A stretch of 64,000 bases of DNA from Dipteris shenzhenensis. Taxonomy: Eukaryota; Polypodiophyta; Polypodiopsida; Gleicheniales. Both the position numbers and the translations under genes were made by a program. Of this stretch, positions 35,030 to 45,945 are shown piece after piece. The notes under the pieces were generated by a model. The model searched no databases. It saw only the letters and a program-made list of their open reading frames with translations, and was not told where the DNA came from. Numbering within the stretch: the stretch's first letter is position 1; each line of letters opens with the position of its first letter. The stretch is from assembly GCA_047967505.1 (NCBI GenBank), contig CM106538.1, one strand, 5' to 3'.

Positions 35030-35420
35030 GTGCCATGCTTTATAAGCTTAAGCATATTCCAACTATCAAAGCAAAGAAAATCAAGAAAGGACCATAAAGT
35101 ACTACCATTCTCCTCTCCCTATAATTTTATGGAGAATGCCAATAGTGCTATGATTCTCTATCACCTCATTGAGAAAATGGTAGTAGATCCATTCTATCTA
35201 TAAGGTTATTGGGGGGCATGCCATTCTCTTTATAACATCATGGAGAATGTTCATAGGGAGAAAGTCTCTATTGGCATTCTCCATAACTTAGCGATGATAA
35301 TGTCACTAGTGCAATTCTCGCACTAGTGCCATTCTCCTCTTGGGGAATGGTACTAGTGTCATTCTTCCTATAAGGTTATGGGAGAATGGCACTAGTGCAA
35401 TTCTCTCTATGTCCCATATC
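35030..35420. repeat. Array of imperfect palindromes (GAATGGnACTAGTGnCATTC)
   Basis: Repeated short inverted motifs such as gcactagtgccattctcc, ggaatggtactagtgtcatt and gagaatggcactagtgcaat alternate with ctataaggttatggg-type spacers. The same vocabulary forms a second array at 38591-39040. Together they bracket an unidentified decayed gene. Confidence 0.75.
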
Positions 35421-38260
35421 TTCCAATGACAAAATCTTTGGGATAGCCGCAATGTTAGCATTGATTAGAGGATGTAAGGGTTCTGTTTTGTGCTCAGCCT
35501 CTTCATCTATCTCAATTGGAGGTGATTCATTGGGACTTGAATCTAGAGGCCTCTCAAAACCAACCAAAAAATTGATCCACGGATTATTTATTGCAATAGT
35601 TATACACAAGGACTCAACTTCTATGGCTTTTTGATTTTTTTTAACTAATGATATAACTTTTCTTAAGCTATACAAAGCTTGTGAGGCCACAACTTCCTTG
35701 GTGAAGAGTTGATCTTCCCTATAGTAGCACATAATGCACTCTTTGATGATGCATTCTTTAACGACATATTCCTATGGAAACCATTCCTCATCACGAGTCA
35801 AACCCAAAATATCATATTCCATTATGTGATAAGGCATTGATTCTTCCAACAAGTCATTGTAACCATCAAACTCATCCCTTGTGCTTAAGAATGTCAAATT
35901 GCAAAATGTCTTTGGCACACCCATATGTGAGGTATCATCTTTGCAAATGACACCCACAAACCTTCGATACACAATGATACCTCTACAATGGCATCCTTCA
36001 TATTTATCATCTCTATCATGTCCAAGAATGATAGCAACACAAATTGTCATGGAGAAACTATGGTCTGCATCATGGCAACAAGCAACTTCATGAATGCATC
36101 TTGGTCCCAAGTCATCTCCTTGGCAAAACCTTGTGTGGTGTCAAGGACACACAAGTTGATGGGAAGATGGTCCTTGAAATGACATGTCAAAATTCTCTCA
36201 CCCTCTACTCCCACATTCACCAAGAAAATTGTCCATAAAATAGAACTATGATAATGAATTATTACTAGTTTTAATTCTTATTATCCAATAGATGTACTTG
36301 GATGCAGCTTCTGGGAGTTTGGGTGTTATCTTTATCAACTTGTAGCATTTCCTTTAGCCATGCCTCACAACATCCCTTGAGGCACTAATAAACATCTGCA
36401 TCAATGCCAAAGTAGACTAAAAGGTCTTCCCCATTTTGAAACCTAGGCCATGGGTCTCATAAGCTAAACTCCTTGATAAGAAGTTTCTTCAGTGACTTCT
36501 CTTTCTCGATGCCCATCATGCATTGAGACATGTCAATACAATCCTTTTCTTTGCCAAACTTAAACATGACAATGTCTCCCATCTCAATCTCTTGCTATAT
36601 CACTCACATATTGTCGCCTTCTAAACCAAACAAACATCTCATATATCTTATTGTTGGGTTATGACCTTGAAATTCTCCTTGCCTCACCAAGGGTAAGATC
36701 TTTATCCACTTTTCATAGATATCATCTTTTTATGTTACCATATATGCGTGTCCTTGGTCACAAAGTTAGAGCCCATCGAACCGTTCGTAATTGAAATGAA
36801 ATCCTGGTGAAAACCAAAAGTGTCTTAGATTATGGGCCTCCAAAGGTTAACTTTTGCATAAGGGACATTCTCTCATTGCAATGTCAAACATATGTAGTCG
36901 TGGAGAATGGCACAAGACCTATCCTTCCTGATTTCAAATTCATAATATTTGCTTTGCATTGGGAAGAAAGGTAGTCTTGCCTTTCTTCTTACAAAGTCAT
37001 AAGCTTACTTGAAATAAAAATGGAGAAAATATGAACTAAAAAATTGAAGGTAGAGTTTCTTACTCACATCCCAACTTTGGAGATCTTTATGTCCCTTGAC
37101 AAGGCCTTGGGTTGGGTTCTTGGGTCATCTGAATTGTTCCATTGTGCCCTTAAATGTTGCAATATATCAATGTCTGGATGATTCTTCAAGACAGTATGAG
37201 CCTCCATATGGCCATAGAGGATATCTTACAATTTGCATCCAATGGCGTATTGACTATAATTCATGCCTTCCTCCATATGTTAAAACTTTTTCTTTGAGTG
37301 AAGGATTCTCCCTATGCATGAGTTGCAAAATGTTTTGCAGCATATATAGAATGAGAATCCAATATGAGTATTTCTTTAACTTTTCTTTATGTAACTCTTC
37401 CTTGCACATGGGAGTGTTTGTGTCTTTGTGAAAGGGCACTAGGCAAGCAAAAGCGGTGGGATGATTTGACATCACGAAAAATCTAGCTACCAACTCGTTG
37501 ACATAACTAGTACTCATTTTCTATAAACATTCTGACTTGGTGCTTTGAAGCAATTTAAAATAGGAATCAACACCTCATACTCTAGTCCAAATGGAAAGTA
37601 TTGTGAATAATCCACTAATCTTGTCAAACTGGTGTCCTTGTTTGCCTTTTTTTTGGATATTTTCTTGAAGTCAATAGTTTTTTCTAGCTTCTTATATAGT
37701 GTAATTGGGGATCTAGAAGTGTTACCCTCTCCTTTCTCCCTTTCCCCAACACTACCTATTTTTGCACTTGCTTCTTCTTTGCTCCAGTGATTTCCACTCT
37801 CTTTGTCCCCCACATTTGTCCTTGTGTCACCACTCATAGTATCCTTTCCCCCTGTCTCTATATCCTTCTTACCTTCCCTTGTATCCTCCCCACCTGGGCC
37901 GCGGTAACCTTCTCACTTGCACATGTTTCCTTCAATTTCCTTGTGTCTTTTGATACTCATGAGCTTGTTCCCTCACCTTTGGGTATCTTAATTCTCTTAA
38001 ACACTTTTTTTACCTTTGTCGTATCTTCTTTTATGTTTTTAATTATGGAATAAAGAGCATCCAATATTGGATGAGGGGCACATCTTGCCAACACTTGCCC
38101 CACATCTTCAAATTCAACTCCTTGAAGATTCACAAAACAATGCACGGAGCCTCTGGAGTTCAATATTGAGCAAGCCTACATACCATCCATTTTGGAAGTC
38201 ACCCCATCAAGAAGAGATACCTCATGAGACTTTCTTTTTCCCTTTCTAGCCATTTCAAAT
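35376..38260 (-). pseudogene. Unidentified multi-exon gene, decayed
   Basis: A start in good context (MARKGKRKSHEVSLLDGVTS, from 38251 leftward) is interrupted by TAG after MDGM. It continues NSRGSVHCFVNLQGVEFEDV and LARCAPHPILDALYSIIKNI, Lys-rich KKVFKRIKIPKGEGTSS, then a stop. Further left come SKEEASAKIGSVGEREKGEG, TIDFKKISKKKANKDTSLTR then LVDYSQYFPFGLEYEVLIPI (37837-37514), VNELVARFFVMSNHPTAFAC (from 37506), and ALSRDIKISKVGM ending at a donor-like GTGAGT near 37065. More distal pieces (35772-36110, 35376-35732) include RRFVGVICKDDTSHMGVPKT. The consistent direction, basic N-terminus and donor suggest a real gene or transposon gene once existed. I do not recognise the family. Confidence 0.35.
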
Positions 38261-38590
38261 GTCCTTTCTTTTTCTATTTAACAAGGCTAAAATGTAAAGT
38301 AAATGAATAAAAAATTGAGTACTCAAAACATTTTAAATGAATTATAAAATATTACACCCTCAATGAAAGCAAGTTAGCATTTTATAATTCCAACTAATCA
38401 CATCCCATCATGTCAAAACACCATTTGAAAGGCATTTTAGTAAAAGATGGTGGGTCTAATGCTCCTTTGTTGTTGTGAAAGCAACCCCATCTTAAGGTTG
38501 AATTCAGCTGCCCAATGAATTATTGAGCTATTTCCTTGTGGTAAGACACAACACAATCTCATAAGAGATTTTGGGAAATCAGATTAGTGA

Positions 38591-39040
38591 CATTATCCCC
38601 ATGTAGTGGGTATAAACAATGCGTAGAATGGCACCGGTGCCATTCTCCCAATGCAATGGATAGAATGGTAGTAGCACCATCTCCACAACCTCCTATAAGC
38701 ATGTGGGGAATGGAACTACTACCATTCTCTAGAACCTTATAAGAGGTTTAGGGGAATGGCACCAGTACCATTATCCCTTGCAGTGGGCATACATAATGGG
38801 TAGAATGGTTGTGGTGCCATTCTCCAATGCAATGGGTAGAATGGTAGTGATACCATTCTTCACAACCTCGTATAAGGATGTGGGGAATGGCTCTAATTCC
38901 ATTCTTTGAAACCTCCTAGGAGGTTTAGGGTATTGACAATAGTGCCATTCCTTTCATAGAAATGGATAGAATGGCAGTACTACCATTCTCCAGAATTTCA
39001 CAGGAGATTCAAGGGAATAGCACTCCAGCCATTATCCCCT
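38591..39040. repeat. Palindromic tandem array beside the Gypsy relic
   Basis: Starts containing cattatccc recur at 38591, 38769 and 39030. Each unit holds inverted motifs such as agaatggcaccggtgccatt and ggaatggaactactaccatt, plus a second palindrome (cctcctaggagg, 38914). The array ends exactly where the Gypsy integrase C-terminus is cut off. Confidence 0.75.
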
Positions 39041-39740
39041 TGCAATCGGTATATGAGTAGACTTAGTATGACAAATTCTCGTGGGACCACAACCGTACAC
39101 CAATTGAAAAGGTGTATTCACTCTACTGACCTTGAGTGTGGTTCGGCATGCCCATAAGGCTGCATTCAGTTTCTCTGCCCAATCAAAATGATGTGGCTCT
39201 ACTACCTTGGTGAGGATAATGCATAATATTTTGTTGGTGGATTCGACCTGTCCATTCTCTTGGGGGTAGTAGGGTGTGCTTTTTCTATGGATTATCCATA
39301 AAGCCAAACAAGAGTTCTTGGATTACCTCATTGACAAAATGTGTGCCTCTATCCAACACAATTTCAATGGGGCATCCGAATCGGGTGATCACATTCTCGT
39401 ATAAGAATCTTGTTGTGCTTCTGGCATTTGCCTTTCTGACTACTTTAGCTTTAGCCCATTTGGTAAAGTAATCAGTGGGGCCACAATGATGTAGCATGCC
39501 TGTGTTCCCTTTGTTGTTTGCTGGATGGATGGGACCCACATAGTCGATCCCACATTTTTCAAATGGTTTCTGTGCAACAACTGTTGTTAGGGGATTGAAG
39601 TCTTTATGTTGGGGGTTAGTGGACTGTTGGCATACATCACAACCTTTGAGATATTCATAGGCATCTGCCCAAAGTGTTGGCCACAAGTAGCCTACGAGGA
39701 GGACTTTTCTTGCTGTGGCTTCCCCTTAGAAGTGTCCTCC
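39040..39740 (-). pseudogene. Gypsy integrase
   Basis: An H-x6-H (VHEGIAGGHF, near 39749) precedes LWPTLWADAYEYLKGCDVCQ, giving the HHCC zinc domain. The core has PFEKCGIDYVGPI, DYFTKWAKAKVVRKANAR, FLYENVITRFGCPIEIVLDR then GTHFVNE, and HRKSTPYYPQENGQVESTNK, so D, D and E are all kept. Then come HFDWAEKLNAALWACRTT and TPFQLVYG, a frameshift at about 39085, and VVPREFVI before the break. Damage seen: shifts at about 39290 and 39085 and an altered HHC segment upstream. The missing C-terminal domain alone would block function. Confidence 0.88.
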
Positions 39741-40216
39741 TGCAATGCCTTCATGGACTTCACTTAGGATTGGCATGATCTCATGAGGCATTACACATCT
39801 TCTTAAAACCTAGTCCTTACCCAAATTGAACAGTTGTCCTGCAAATGAGTTGATAGGGTGCAGCTTTTAAAATTAGTTTTCTGGCATCCACTGCTTTCAT
39901 TTCAGAGGGTGATCATCCTACGATTAAGTACCCAATGATCCAATGATATCCCCACACCAATCTAGAACATCATCTATCTGAAATAGTGTGGCATCTGGCA
40001 AGTCATTTTCTACTCCAATGGCTTCTTCTCCCGACTTGACACGAGACATGTGATCAGCAATGTAGTGTTGGGCATCTTTGTGGACCACTATTTTGAAGTT
40101 GAATTCTTAAAGCAAGAGGAGCCATCTGGTTATTCTTTTGTACACAAATGGTTCACAAGATAAAGGAATGCTTGATGGTCAGTGTAGAAGACAAAATCAT
40201 TTACCAATAGATAATG

Positions 40217-41435
40217 TCAAAATTTCTTAACACTATACACCATTGCTAGGGCTTCTCTTTCTGTGGTGGTATAGTTGATCTCTGCATCATTGAGTTGTCG
40301 ACTGGTGAAGTAGAATGGGTAGTCTTTCTTATGTTCACTAAGTTGACAAAGCACACTCCCAATTGCACACTTGGATCCATCAGTATGAACATGAAAATCA
40401 ATATCCCAATTGGGAGACATAAGGATGGGTGTTGTGATTAGGTGCCACTTTAAAAGCTCAAAGGCTTGGTCACACTCTTCGGTCCATAAGAATTTCACTA
40501 ATAATTTGTAAAGTGGTCTAGCTATCATGGCATACCACAAGATAAATCTTCTATAATAGCCGGGATGCCCCATAAAGACCTATACACGTTTGGAATTTGT
40601 AGGAGGAGGCAATTCCATGAGGATTTTGATTTTGTCCATGTCAGTTGATGCAATCCCATGTTGAGAAATGATGTGTCCCAAAACAACTCCGTGGGTGACC
40701 ATGAACTACATTTTGTTGATTTTAGGGAGATGCCATACTCCCTGCATTTGATTAGTACTACTTCAAGACATTTGAAATGGTCTTTTTTGTTTGAGTGGAT
40801 GCACAAATCATCCAAGAACACCTATAAAAAGTTATTCAGTTTTGACTTGAAAGCTATGAACATGACTCGCTAGAATGTGGTCAGGGAATTACAAAGGCCG
40901 AATGGCATGACTCTATAGGCAAAAATACCCCATTCTGGAGCAAATGCTATTTTTGATTGGTCTTTAGGAGCAATTTGCACTTGGTTATAGCCACTGAAGC
41001 TATCCAAAAAGCTATATATCTCGAAACTTGCCACCTTTTCCAACATTGTTTCTGTTAAGAATAGGAGATTGTGATCCCTAATTGTGGCAGCATTCACATT
41101 CTTTAAGTTTACGCATATTTTGAGCTTCTTGTTCCATTTAGGCACAATGGTGATGGGTGAAACCCAATCAGTGTGCTCTATCTCATAGATGAATCCAGCA
41201 TCTAAGAGTTTTTCCAGCTCATCAAAACCATGGTGCCATACTTTGGATTTGTTCGATAAGGTCCACATACCTTAGGGTGGGCACCTTCCCTTATAGGTAT
41301 CGTGTGTACTACCACGTCTGGTGAAATTCCTTTCATCTCTTTATATGACCATGCTAGGCAGTCACAGTATTCCATTAGGAGTGCTTTGAGTTTGGTTTCA
41401 TCTTCTTGTCGAAGCTGTTTCCCAATGAAAACCAA
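40217..41435 (-). pseudogene. Gypsy reverse transcriptase and RNase H
   Basis: RT begins around YCDCLAWSYKEMKGISPDVV (41353) and runs through LLDAGFIYEIEHTDWVSPIT, VPKWNKKLKICVNLKNVNAA, FLDSFSGYNQVQIAPKDQSK and MPFGLCNSLTTF. A TAG stands where the family has FQR (about 40870), and a second TAG immediately precedes the catalytic VFLDDLCIHS (usual YxDD, here FLDD). The thumb and connection follow (40.57 kb: GHPGYYRRFI), then RNase H with VHTDGSKCAIGSVLCQ and TTTEREALAMVYSVKKF. At least three stops and one shift (near 41230) are visible. Confidence 0.9.
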
Positions 41436-41632
41436 TTTTTCTTCCTCCCCTTCAAGGGGCAGTTTATTGTTTGAGTTTTTGCTAGTCCCTCATAGATTGG
41501 AGTTTCTCCAATGCTATCGATTTCTTGAACTTCAAATTCTCTTAGTGGTCTTGGCATTGCTATTGGCCCACTGCCACTTGTGTAATTCTTGAAGTACTCC
41601 AACACTTCTCGATAATTAGCCTCTGATGGTGT

Positions 41633-42226
41633 TCAACTAGCTTGAGATGTGCTATGTGTACTGGGTGGCATAATATCATTAACCAATTTGTTAGGCTCTT
41701 GTTGAGTTTCTTTTTCTGAAGTCTCTTGATCGAGCTTCATCTGCACATGTGGCTTATACTTCCAGAATGTCTTACGTTGGGAACTGTGGGGCAACTTTTC
41801 CACTGGTAAGGTGTTCCCAAGTAAGGGTTCATTTGCTACACATACTCCTTCTAGTCCCTCAGGGGACCATTCAATAGGAGGTGGCTCAAATTTTGAGGGA
41901 GCTGGCTTTGCAAGATACAATTTAACGATCCTTTTTTGGACTTGTTCGAATTTATTAAAGTGTTTGGCCTTGGCTTTTTTGCTATTTCCTCCTTCAGCTT
42001 TCTTGCGGGATCTTTTGCTATGATTAAACTTTGGAGATTCACTTTTTGGAAGCTTGACTACCATTAGGGCATGCAAAATGGCTGTGTCATTGTCATAGAC
42101 TTGATCTTCAATTTGAGCATTCTCAACCTCAGTTTTGAGGTCCCAAGGAAAATCTGAGTTATCATTGGTATGGATACCTTCTTCAAGTTCATTATCCCAG
42201 TCAAGGTCAGTCATAAGTAATGGCAC
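41633..42226 (-). pseudogene. Charged linker between protease and RT of the Gypsy element
   Basis: The 197-codon frame is still open. It starts acidic (LDWDNELEEGIHTNDNSDFP), has a Lys/Arg-rich centre (HSKRSRKKAEGGNSKKAKAK) and ends Gln/Ser-rich. No enzymatic motif is present. Position and composition fit the low-conservation pol linker of this Gypsy lineage. It stays open while neighbouring domains are broken, which may be chance in low-complexity sequence. Confidence 0.5.
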
Positions 42227-42429
42227 CTCTAGATCAATTGGTTCTTCATGTGTGAGTTGAGGATCTACCTATATCACCTTAGCATCCATCAGTGCGAAGA
42301 TGAGGTCTAATGAATGGTAGTTGTCGATGGTTGCCAATGTTTGTATCCAATTATTGACATTGCTTTGTATATTGCCCGCTATGGCATGTTGTTTGCATGG
42401 GAGCTAATTTGCTTGAGATCGTTGTTGAA

Positions 42430-42850
42430 GAGGTTTCATCCAACACTCTAGGCACAATTGGTTTCATTGCTCCTGTCCCCACATTTACTCTGGCTATGGT
42501 GTCATGATTTTGGATTGTTAGTCTATCAGTTCCCCAATCATGGAGGACTGATGCTTTCTGTGCAACCAAGGACGTCCCAGTAAGATTTGATAGGATTTCT
42601 TGGGGAGATCCAAGATTGTGAATTGAAGGGAAAAGCAAACTCCTGCGACTTTTGTTGACATATCATTCACTATTCCCAAGGGTTTAGCCCATGAATCATC
42701 AGCAAGGTATCTTGAAATTAGCCTTTTACATTGGTGGGAGACCCCATTCATCGTAGAGCTCCTTGGATAGGACATTTACACCTGCTCCACCATCCACTAT
42801 GGCTTGGACTTCATTATATGCCTTGTGGATCAAAGGCACAGTAATGTCAT
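42430..42850 (-). pseudogene. Gypsy aspartic protease
   Basis: The active-site segment NEVQAIVDGGAGVNVLSKEL lies at about 42760-42820; D-G-G-A is a variant found in plant Gypsy proteases. After a stop and shift the frame gives VAGVCFSLQFTILDLPKKSY then QILLGRPWLH (42519-42680), the flap and ILLGRPWL motif, and then DRLTIQNHDTIARVN. Two frames are needed, so it is dead. Confidence 0.75.
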
Positions 42851-43539
42851 GTATGTCATCTCTCTTATCTATCTGCATAGGGATATCTTCAATGTCTTCC
42901 ATAGGTGGAGGGGGATTTTCTAGTTCAATCTAGCCATTGAAACTCTCCTAGAGATTGGGACAATTTCATAGTAGGATTCCAATGGGAATTGACATAGGGC
43001 AACTTAGGATGCTAGAAAGCGTGGCTCCTTCAAGTTGACGTGGCGGTACATTATGTTGCAGAGTCTGTTGTTGGAACAAAGGCTCAAGTACAGTATCAAT
43101 ACTTTGTGGGGCCAAGTGTATCAATACTTTGTGGGGCCAAGTCATGGATTGGATCTCAGCTTGCTTCTCAGCCTCAAATTGAGCTTGTTCCTTTTGTACC
43201 CATTGTTGAAGTGCTTGAAAATGAGCCTTCTCCACGTTTGCATTTGGGTATGGAGCTTCTTTATTTGAGGCTCGGGAGTTGATGTGGATGAGCTTGGCTG
43301 CTCATTGCTTGGCAGAGGTAGAGGCACTTGTGCAGTCTTCTTAAGAAGTTGTCTTGGTTGGATTGGAATATTAGGGTCCTTAGTGGCCTCTTTTTGCTAG
43401 CGTGTAATTATACATTCACAGGTTGTGATATTACACTTGCCGGCCCTAGATTTTGTATTCCACCCTAATAATGCTGATTGGGATATCAGGCTTAACCTCC
43501 GTTTATTGTGGGACCTTATTTTTTAGAGGACAATCCATA

Positions 43540-44130
43540 CAGGCAAGGCCTATGCCACAATCTCTACAGAGTGTGGTTGGAAAGTAGCGGGGCTACCACG
43601 ATGAGGGCACTCTATGATTCGGCGATTTTCTCCACAATCGTAGCACTTAATTAGTGCTCGATATGTGTTGGGTTGTACTTGATTTGCATAGAATGGTATT
43701 AAACCTTCTGTGCCTTCTACATAGTATACTGGATACTCAGCTTCATAGTCGAATGGCGAGTCCACTTCTTCAGCTTAGAGTTGTTGTTGTGTAGGAACTG
43801 CCCGAGGAGTTGGATTTGGCGCTCTTGGATATGGTCGTGGATTTGGATTCCTGAGTAATTGTGGGACTTGTGTTCGAATGGGAATAGGATTAAGCATTGG
43901 GGCTCGGGGTGCTTGTGCAAGTGCCGATTGCCTATACATTGGGATGGGTGCCAGTTGGTATTGTTGAGGTCAAGGCGGGTTGTTGCACATGTTGAAGATG
44001 CAACTATTTTCATGATGGCCACCGACTATGTAGATATGGCACCACAACCTTGGTGGTGGATTTGCTTATGCAGTGATCCTGGCTCTTAGGATCGGGCATT
44101 CATTTGTTGTATGATTGGCCATGCAATGTG
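43540..44130 (-). pseudogene. Gag zinc-knuckle region
   Basis: Two knuckles share the same spacing. CPHCMANHTTNEC (about 44096-44134) is a complete Cx2Cx3Hx4C. CYDCGENRRIIEC (about 43611-43649) has Arg in place of His. Such knuckles bind the element's RNA. The region between is frame-shifted and Gln/Pro/His-rich. Confidence 0.65.
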
Positions 44131-44189
44131 GGCACCATAGATTTTCTCGTTGTGGATAAGTCTGAGGTGGCGGGGCTGAGACAAATGAA

Positions 44190-44875
44190 GCTTTTGCTCC
44201 ATGGCCTTCATCATTTCTTCTTTTAGCTTCATGGTCATGGCCTCTACACGTTCTTCATTAGATGTTTCGGTAGTGGACTTGGATTTTCCCTTTTTAGAGC
44301 ATTTATATCATGCATTGGATCTTCCATCATCACTATTGGTGTCAAAGTCGGTCATGCCATCCTCGATGTCAATGGTTGCCGCATGAGCAGCACTGAATGT
44401 TTTGTAACTGCTAATCTTTTTCATGTCTTTGTGAATTTTCTTCCTTAGTCCTGTAATGAACCAAGCCATGAGGTACTTTGCATCGGGGCATGGGTCACAT
44501 TTGGCAATTAATCATTTCATCTTGCCTAGGTGTGTGCGTACATCTTCTCAGCAACCTTGTTTGATCTTGCTTAGTTGAAGAGTGAGGTCATCTTGTAGTC
44601 TCTCCATTTGAAAGTGCCTCTTGAATTCTATTTGAAGCAGGTCCCATGTGGCTCTTTCTTCGACTAGGAGGTCTAGGTACCATTTTGATGCTTCATCCAG
44701 TTAAGGCCATGGGAAACCAAGTGACCTTGGTTTCATTGGATTGATCTCCACCCGCTCGGCATGTGGTATCAAAATGCTGGAGGAATTGGGCCAGATTTTC
44801 CCTACCATTATATTTGGGCAGTTCAAGTTTGCCCAGGGGGTACCTGCCTTGATTGTGTTGTGATTAAAGAAATTA
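44190..44875 (-). pseudogene. Gypsy gag capsid domain
   Basis: PLGKLELPKYNGRENLAQFL then QHFDTTCRAGGDQSNETKVT and WFPMAL open the Retrotrans_gag domain. After a stop the next frame continues ASKWYLDLLVEERATWDLLQ, IEFKRHFQMERLQDDLTLQL, YLMAWFITGLRKKIHKDMKK and AAHAATIDIEDG. The order matches plant Gypsy gag. Several stops (for example at the EDVR and KMK segments) break it. The usual first ~100 residues are absent. Confidence 0.78.
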
Positions 44876-44884
44876 TTCCGTAAC

Positions 44885-45130
44885 TAATTTGAGTCTAGAC
44901 TAACCAAATAGGGGGTCAACTAACTTAAGGTCAGTTGATTTCAGTTAAGACTAACCTAACCTAACTACTTAGTTTAACTGCTAGTTAAAGAAACCTAACT
45001 ATAGCTAATAACGCTAGGTTAAACTAACCTAAAGTAATAATAACCTCAGTTAAATCTAACCTAACCTAGGTTAGAACTAACCTAACATGGATTAAATTAA
45101 CCTTAACAAGGTTAATTTAGTTTAGGGTTA
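44885..45130. repeat. AACCTAAC-rich segment
   Basis: (A)ACCTAAC or its complement occurs about a dozen times in 245 bp, including the palindrome CTAACCTAGGTTAG near 45056. It begins exactly at the gag truncation point. No second copy is in the window. Confidence 0.7.
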
Positions 45131-45544
45131 GGTTTTTTTTTGTTAAGAAAAAAAATGAGGGTAGCAAGCGGCGGCCGTCGGGAGGGGGGTCTGTGAGGGG
45201 AGGGGAGGTGGGAGTCGAAGGGGTGGGGGGCATAGGAGGTGTGGTGGAGTAGGGAGGGTGGAGAGGGGGTTGTAGTATATGGAGGATGGAGGGAGGAGAT
45301 AGAGTGGCTGGAGGAGAGGCATGACTGGCAAAGGTGGTCCAGGCGACATCATCGGTGCACAGTAGAGGAGGGAGAGTAGGGGTGGGGCGGGTGTTACCAC
45401 ATGGCAGGCACCGTTGCTTGGTCGCAGGTGGAGGGCAGAGGGCGGGTTGTGCCACCAAATGGGCACACATCATTGGGCTGCCTTGTAAGGGATTAAGCCC
45501 TTTTATCTAGTAAGTGCTCTTGGCCCTTAGGTTAGAGTAGGGAG
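45131..45544. other. Purine-skewed, no gene
   Basis: Pro-rich open frames on the minus strand arise from G-rich plus-strand sequence. They have no domain and overlap in several frames. Confidence 0.45.
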
Positions 45545-45567
45545 AGGAGCGGACGATGAGGGGGGGG

Positions 45568-45622
<55 letters not shown>

Positions 45623-45945
45623 GGGGGGAGGGGGTGGAGCGGATGGAGGGGGTGGTGGAGAAGGGTGGGGGTGGGGGTGGAGGGGGTGGGAGTGGGAGTG
45701 GGAGTGGGAAAAGGGGGGGGGGGGATGGAGGGGGGGGGTGGTAAAGGAAGAAAGGGGGGGTGGAGGTGTTGGAGAAAGGGGGGGAGTTGAGGGGGTGGTG
45801 GAGAAAAGGGGGGGGGGGGTGGGAGGTGGAGGGGGGGGGCTATGGAGGGGGTGGTGGAAACAAGGGGGGGGTGGAGTGGGAGGGGTGGAGGGGGTGGTGG
45901 AGAAGGGGTGGGGGTAGAGGGGGAGGGGGGCTAGAGGAAACTTGA
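45545..45945. repeat. Purine tract: (AG)n then G-rich minisatellite
   Basis: (AG)n at about 45570-45619 is followed by some 330 bp of GGGGG-, GGTGG- and GGAGG-rich sequence almost free of C on the plus strand. Strand asymmetry this strong can form triplex or G-quadruplex structures. The Pro-only frames opposite are not genes. Confidence 0.9.

Larger units (their letters stand above)
39040..44880 (-). mobile_element. Ty3/Gypsy internal region, both ends missing
   Basis: Reading leftward the order is gag (44.87-44.2 kb), two zinc knuckles (44.1 and 43.6 kb), protease (42.8-42.4 kb), a charged linker (42.2-41.6 kb), reverse transcriptase and RNase H (41.4-40.2 kb) and integrase (39.74-39.04 kb). 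This gag-PR-RT-RH-IN order defines Ty3/Gypsy. The gag lacks its N-terminal part at 44.88 kb, where AACCTAAC-rich DNA begins. The integrase stops at the start of its C-terminal domain at 39.04 kb, where the palindromic array begins. No LTR pair was found. Every domain carries stops or shifts, so it is a dead copy. Confidence 0.9.
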
